Shown here: positions 14,477 through 16,552 of the stretch, one piece after another
Position numbering within the stretch: the first letter of the stretch is position 1
Layout: each line of letters starts with the position of its first letter
Origin: COE1 sp910588595
GTDB lineage: Bacteria; Bacillota; Clostridia; Lachnospirales; Lachnospiraceae
Direction: 5' to 3'
Length of the DNA: 16,552 bases
Assembly: GCA_948957135.1 (NCBI GenBank)
Contig: CARDBT010000076.1
Coordinates: 1 to 16,552, forward strand
The notes under the pieces: generated by a model
What the model was told of the DNA's origin: nothing
Databases searched by the model: none
What the model saw: the letters and a program-made list of their open reading frames with translations, nothing else
Made by a program: the position numbers and the translations under genes

Positions 14477-15160
14477 CTATATCTGAAAAAAGTCTTCCCC
14501 GTCAGCCACAACTGATTTTGATGATTCGATCACAGACTTAGACAAACAGTCAAACGCTTTCCGAAGCTCGCTGGCTGAGCTTGTGACATCGAGAATATTG
14601 CGAAATCCCAAGTCCTTTGCCTCCTTTGCCGCCTCCCCGCCAAAGCTGATGAACGCTGTTGTGATCTCCTCATCATTGAGAAAATCCACGCACTTCTTCG
14701 CCTCGCCAAAGCTGCTCCTAGAGGCATTGTCAAGTCCGTCACTAAATACTGCAAACACCGCCTTCACCCGCACGCCCTGGTCTTTGAGATACTGTCTGTA
14801 CTCTCTTAATCTGCGCGTTCCCTCTGTGACCGCATCGTACATGGCTGTGCATCCGCCAGCGCTGAATGACGTGTCGAACTCACCGATCTTCTTGTAGCCG
14901 CCGACAGTGATCTTATCCTCAAAATCTGCCCTCGCCACAAGGATCTCCTCCGCCTCCCTCGAATCTTTCAGCGCGTCCCTAAACTCCGCCAGGCTGTGTT
15001 TCATGTCGCTGCGAAAGGCATCCATGGAGCCAGACTGATCGATCCCCAGAAATATCAGGTTAATGTTTTCACTGTCGATCTCATCAACAGAAGTATTCTC
15101 CATCTCGATTTCCTCGAGTCCGTCTATTTCCATTCCAATATTGTTTTCAAATCCGTTCAT
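14477..15160 (-). CDS. vWA-domain protein, TerY/YegL-like
   Basis: 227 aa from ATG 15160, with GAGGAGG nine bases upstream; an upstream ATG at 15193 lacks a ribosome binding site. The first ~30 residues are acidic (many Glu/Asp). A von Willebrand A domain follows with an intact MIDAS: D41-x-S43-x-S45 (DQSGSM), T105 (GGCTAMYDA) and D141 (FSDGLDN). The close match to TerY (GIDQSGSM, GGTALYDA-type, SDG) suggests a metal-dependent protein-interaction module that is part of a TerY-P triad with the following PP2C and kinase. It begins 45 bases after the stop of the cysteine hydrolase gene and is likely on the same transcript. No transmembrane segment. Confidence 0.88.
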   Translation of the reverse strand: MNGFENNIGMEIDGLEEIEMENTSVDEIDSENINLIFLGIDQSGSMDAFRSDMKHSLAEFRDALKDSREAEEILVARADFEDKITVGGYKKIGEFDTSFSAGGCTAMYDAVTEGTRRLREYRQYLKDQGVRVKAVFAVFSDGLDNASRSSFGEAKKCVDFLNDEEITTAFISFGGEAAKEAKDLGFRNILDVTSSASELRKAFDCLSKSVIESSKSVVADGEDFFQI

Positions 15161-15193
15161 ACTGCCATTCCTCCTCACTTTCCATGACTGCAT

Positions 15194-15202
15194 CTTATTA
15201 TC
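15194..15202. promoter_or_regulatory. Isolated operator half-site between hydrolase and vWA genes
   Basis: Exact CTTATTATC arm, in the short gap after the hydrolase stop. There is no second arm at the right distance and no promoter, so chance is likely; noted because it is the only further exact arm I noticed outside the two operator pairs. Confidence 0.2.
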
Positions 15203-15205
15203 GTA

Positions 15206-16117
15206 CTACGCCAACAGATCATCTGTACTTTTGACTATATTCACCTGATACTTCTTTTTAAGATCTGCGAATGCCTGGTCTGTCACAGCCTCAAAACCAG
15301 GGATCGATGACATACAGTCCTCAAGGATATAAATCTTTTGCGTGATCTCCTGCCGCGTCTCATAATATTCAAGAATCTGCTTGATACTCTCCAGCACACA
15401 ATGGCTTTTTGCCTCCCCACCGATCACGATCTTGTCATAATGCTCCAGCTTATTCAGAAAATCAAGATTGATATATCCCTTTGTGTCGTACTCGGGTTTT
15501 ATCACACCGTACATTTCCGAGAGCGGATCCTGTCCTTTGACAAGTCTTTGTACGACTGCCTTCTTCGCAACAGAATGAAAATAAACCATGTTGGAAAACT
15601 GGTTTTCGAGCGCACAGCCCAAAGTTCCCTGTATGCAGTGATAAGACCATATGCACAGTGTCTTCTTCCCCTCCCTCTCCAAATGCTCCACATAGTCCCT
15701 CGACGCGATCGGATTGATGACCGCCTTCCATTTGCCACTGTCCAGATCTGCCAGTGTGATCGGTGTGTACGGCGCCGGATTGTTTCCGTTTTCGTCCACC
15801 CACCAGCAGGGATGAAAGATCTGATGCGGGGTGTGCGTGTCGATCGACACTGCAATATTGGCTATCTTATCCATATTCTTGTAGATAAACTTTGTCATGC
15901 GCTCCACATCCCCGTGCGCACCCGGAACCCCCAGAGCCCCATTGTCCATGAAATCCTGCTGAACGTCAATCCCAATGAACAGCACCCTCTCCTTATTCTG
16001 TCTCGATGGCGTGAGCTGTTCATCGTTCGCCCTTCTCAAGATATCATTTAAAGAAACGGGATTCTCAGCCCTTCCAATCGCATTCACATTTACAATATCT
16101 GCATAATTCGTATTCAT
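15206..16117 (-). CDS. Long nicotinamidase-like cysteine hydrolase
   Basis: 303 aa; ATG with AAGGAG six bases upstream. An N-terminal extension of about 40 residues precedes an isochorismatase-like fold: D51 (GIDVQQDF), D93/H95 and H102 (SIDTHTPHQIFHP), H160 in WSYHCIQGTLG, K194 in VKGQDP, and C240 (GGEAKSHCV). The HC.QGT.G and KG.DP stretches are those of nicotinamidases. The insert lengthens the region between the metal site and nucleophile, making it much larger than the 171-aa enzyme at 9984-10499. It probably hydrolyses nicotinamide or a related amide. It leads the operon continuing into the vWA, PP2C and kinase genes, and its promoter has the same operators as the NAD operon, implying NAD-linked control. 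Confidence 0.8.
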   Translation of the reverse strand: MNTNYADIVNVNAIGRAENPVSLNDILRRANDEQLTPSRQNKERVLFIGIDVQQDFMDNGALGVPGAHGDVERMTKFIYKNMDKIANIAVSIDTHTPHQIFHPCWWVDENGNNPAPYTPITLADLDSGKWKAVINPIASRDYVEHLEREGKKTLCIWSYHCIQGTLGCALENQFSNMVYFHSVAKKAVVQRLVKGQDPLSEMYGVIKPEYDTKGYINLDFLNKLEHYDKIVIGGEAKSHCVLESIKQILEYYETRQEITQKIYILEDCMSSIPGFEAVTDQAFADLKKKYQVNIVKSTDDLLA

Positions 16118-16132
16118 CGCAACTCCTTCTTA

Positions 16133-16155
16133 CTTATTATATATTTGATAATAAG
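16133..16155. promoter_or_regulatory. Operator-like palindrome O1 of the hydrolase-triad operon
   Basis: Arms CTTATTATA and GATAATAAG around TATTT; eight of nine positions pair. Differs from 10554-10576 at one base. It abuts the -10 region (one base away), so it would cover the transcription start. Confidence 0.8.
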
Positions 16156-16156
16156 T

Positions 16157-16185
16157 ACTGTAGCACAATTGCGTCTCACTGTCAA
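16157..16185 (-). promoter_or_regulatory. Sigma-A promoter of the hydrolase-triad operon
   Basis: Minus strand: TTGACA (16180-16185), 17-bp spacer ending TGC, TACAGT (16157-16162). Same architecture as the NAD operon promoter, with a slightly weaker -10 and unrelated spacer sequence. Confidence 0.85.
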
Positions 16186-16188
16186 TAT

Positions 16189-16211
16189 GTTATTATCAAA
16201 ATAATCAAAAG
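16189..16211. promoter_or_regulatory. Degenerate operator O2 of the hydrolase-triad operon
   Basis: One good half-site (GTTATTATCAAA) placed just upstream of the -35 box, with a poor second arm (ATCAAAAG). It starts 56 bp from O1, against 55 bp in the NAD operon. The conserved half faces the promoter in both cases. Confidence 0.55.
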
Positions 16212-16228
16212 ATTTTTGCGCTGACAAC

Positions 16229-16266
16229 AAAAATAGCTGTCACACTTGCCTGTGCAACAGCTATCT
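16229..16266 (-). terminator. Terminator of the GH31 gene
   Basis: Perfect 8-bp arms ATAGCTGT/ACAGCTAT with an inner CACA/TGTG pairing, followed on the minus strand by TTTTTG. It lies 22 bases after the glycosidase stop and separates that gene from the promoter of the hydrolase operon. Confidence 0.85.
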
Positions 16267-16286
16267 TTACTTATACATCTCATTCT

Positions 16287-16552
16287 TTATTCCACGATCT
16301 CATACTCCGCGCCATCATACCCTATATACTTCACTGTACTCATGTCGATCGCATCAACACTCTCTGCCGCATCGACGATCGGTATACACTTGCCCTTTCT
16401 GACAAACAGCACAACCTCGTTCAGCGCAACCTCGACATAATGTGTTCCCTGCCCCAACACCTCCTCGCGGATAGTTCCATCGGGCATAAATTTCACAAAC
16501 TTCATCTCCTCCGGCAGATACACGGTCCTGCCGCTCACATTCTGCGTATAGA
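16287..16552 (-). CDS. C-terminus of a GH31-type glycosidase (runs off the window)
   Basis: About 88 residues are visible up to the stop at 16287-16289; the frame is open to the window edge, so the GTG at 16538 is probably internal rather than a start. The segment reads SGRTVYLPEE, then DGT.....GQGTHYVEVALNEVVLFVRKGKCIPI, the usual distal C-terminal beta-domain of family 31 alpha-glucosidases/xylosidases (R.VYLPEG and FVRKG..IP). The catalytic domain lies outside. It has its own terminator and no evident link to the NAD genes. The family call depends on this short tail. Confidence 0.7.
   Translation of the reverse strand, partial: YTQNVSGRTVYLPEEMKFVKFMPDGTIREEVLGQGTHYVEVALNEVVLFVRKGKCIPIVDAAESVDAIDMSTVKYIGYDGAEYEIVE

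Noticed and set aside
1..16552. CRISPR arrays, tRNA, rRNA, transposase or integrase genes
   Set aside because: None seen. The only sizeable repeat is the 256-bp pair, which is coding and lacks terminal inverted repeats or a transposase.

Overview
The window looks like chromosomal DNA of a low-to-mid GC Gram-positive anaerobe, most likely a motile Lachnospiraceae (Roseburia/Butyrivibrio-type). The grounds are strong AGGAGG-type ribosome binding sites, consensus sigma-A promoters, a sigma-D (sigma-28)-type promoter in front of a FliD-C-like gene, a clostridial-length glutamine-dependent NAD synthetase, and a GH31 C-terminus of a type I associate with this family. Assignment is by inspection only. 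Almost all genes lie on the minus strand.

Left part (1-5240). Two SMI1/KNR4 (SUKH)-like genes share a perfect 256-bp direct repeat (82-337 and 2212-2467) but have unrelated N-terminal parts. Between them sits a visibly AT-rich plus-strand pair, an HD-domain hydrolase and a DUF4304-like protein; this looks like an accessory or immunity-type insertion. Next comes a minus-strand group: an endonuclease/exonuclease/phosphatase-fold protein, an unrecognised 174-aa protein, and a Nudix protein with a C-terminal winged helix that resembles NrtR, the ADP-ribose-responsive repressor of NAD genes.

Middle part (5199-10631). A compact, GC-richer minus-strand operon is devoted to NAD: nicotinamidase, a divergent PRPP-synthetase-like kinase, a NAMPT-family phosphoribosyltransferase, a 113-aa protein with ADP-ribosyltransferase-like features, and nadE. 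Two readings are possible. One is Preiss-Handler-type salvage from nicotinamide. The other is that the kinase/transferase pair is a chromosomal relative of the phage NARP1 pair (Adps/Namat), which rebuilds NAD+ from ADP-ribose and nicotinamide. The operon has a consensus promoter bracketed by two TTTGATAATAAG-type half-sites or palindromes.

Right part (10632-16552). A plus-strand gene with two FliD-C-like repeats has its own sigma-D-type promoter. Convergent to it is a second minus-strand operon: a long nicotinamidase-like cysteine hydrolase, then a vWA (TerY-like) protein, a PP2C phosphatase and a YegI-like protein kinase. Its promoter has the same operator/-10/-35/operator layout as the NAD operon, so the vWA-phosphatase-kinase triad appears to belong to the same NAD-linked regulon. 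The window ends inside the C-terminus of a GH31 glycosidase.

The main novelty is this shared control of NAD salvage and a TerY/PP2C/kinase signalling triad, together with the unusual active-site features of the kinase/transferase pair.
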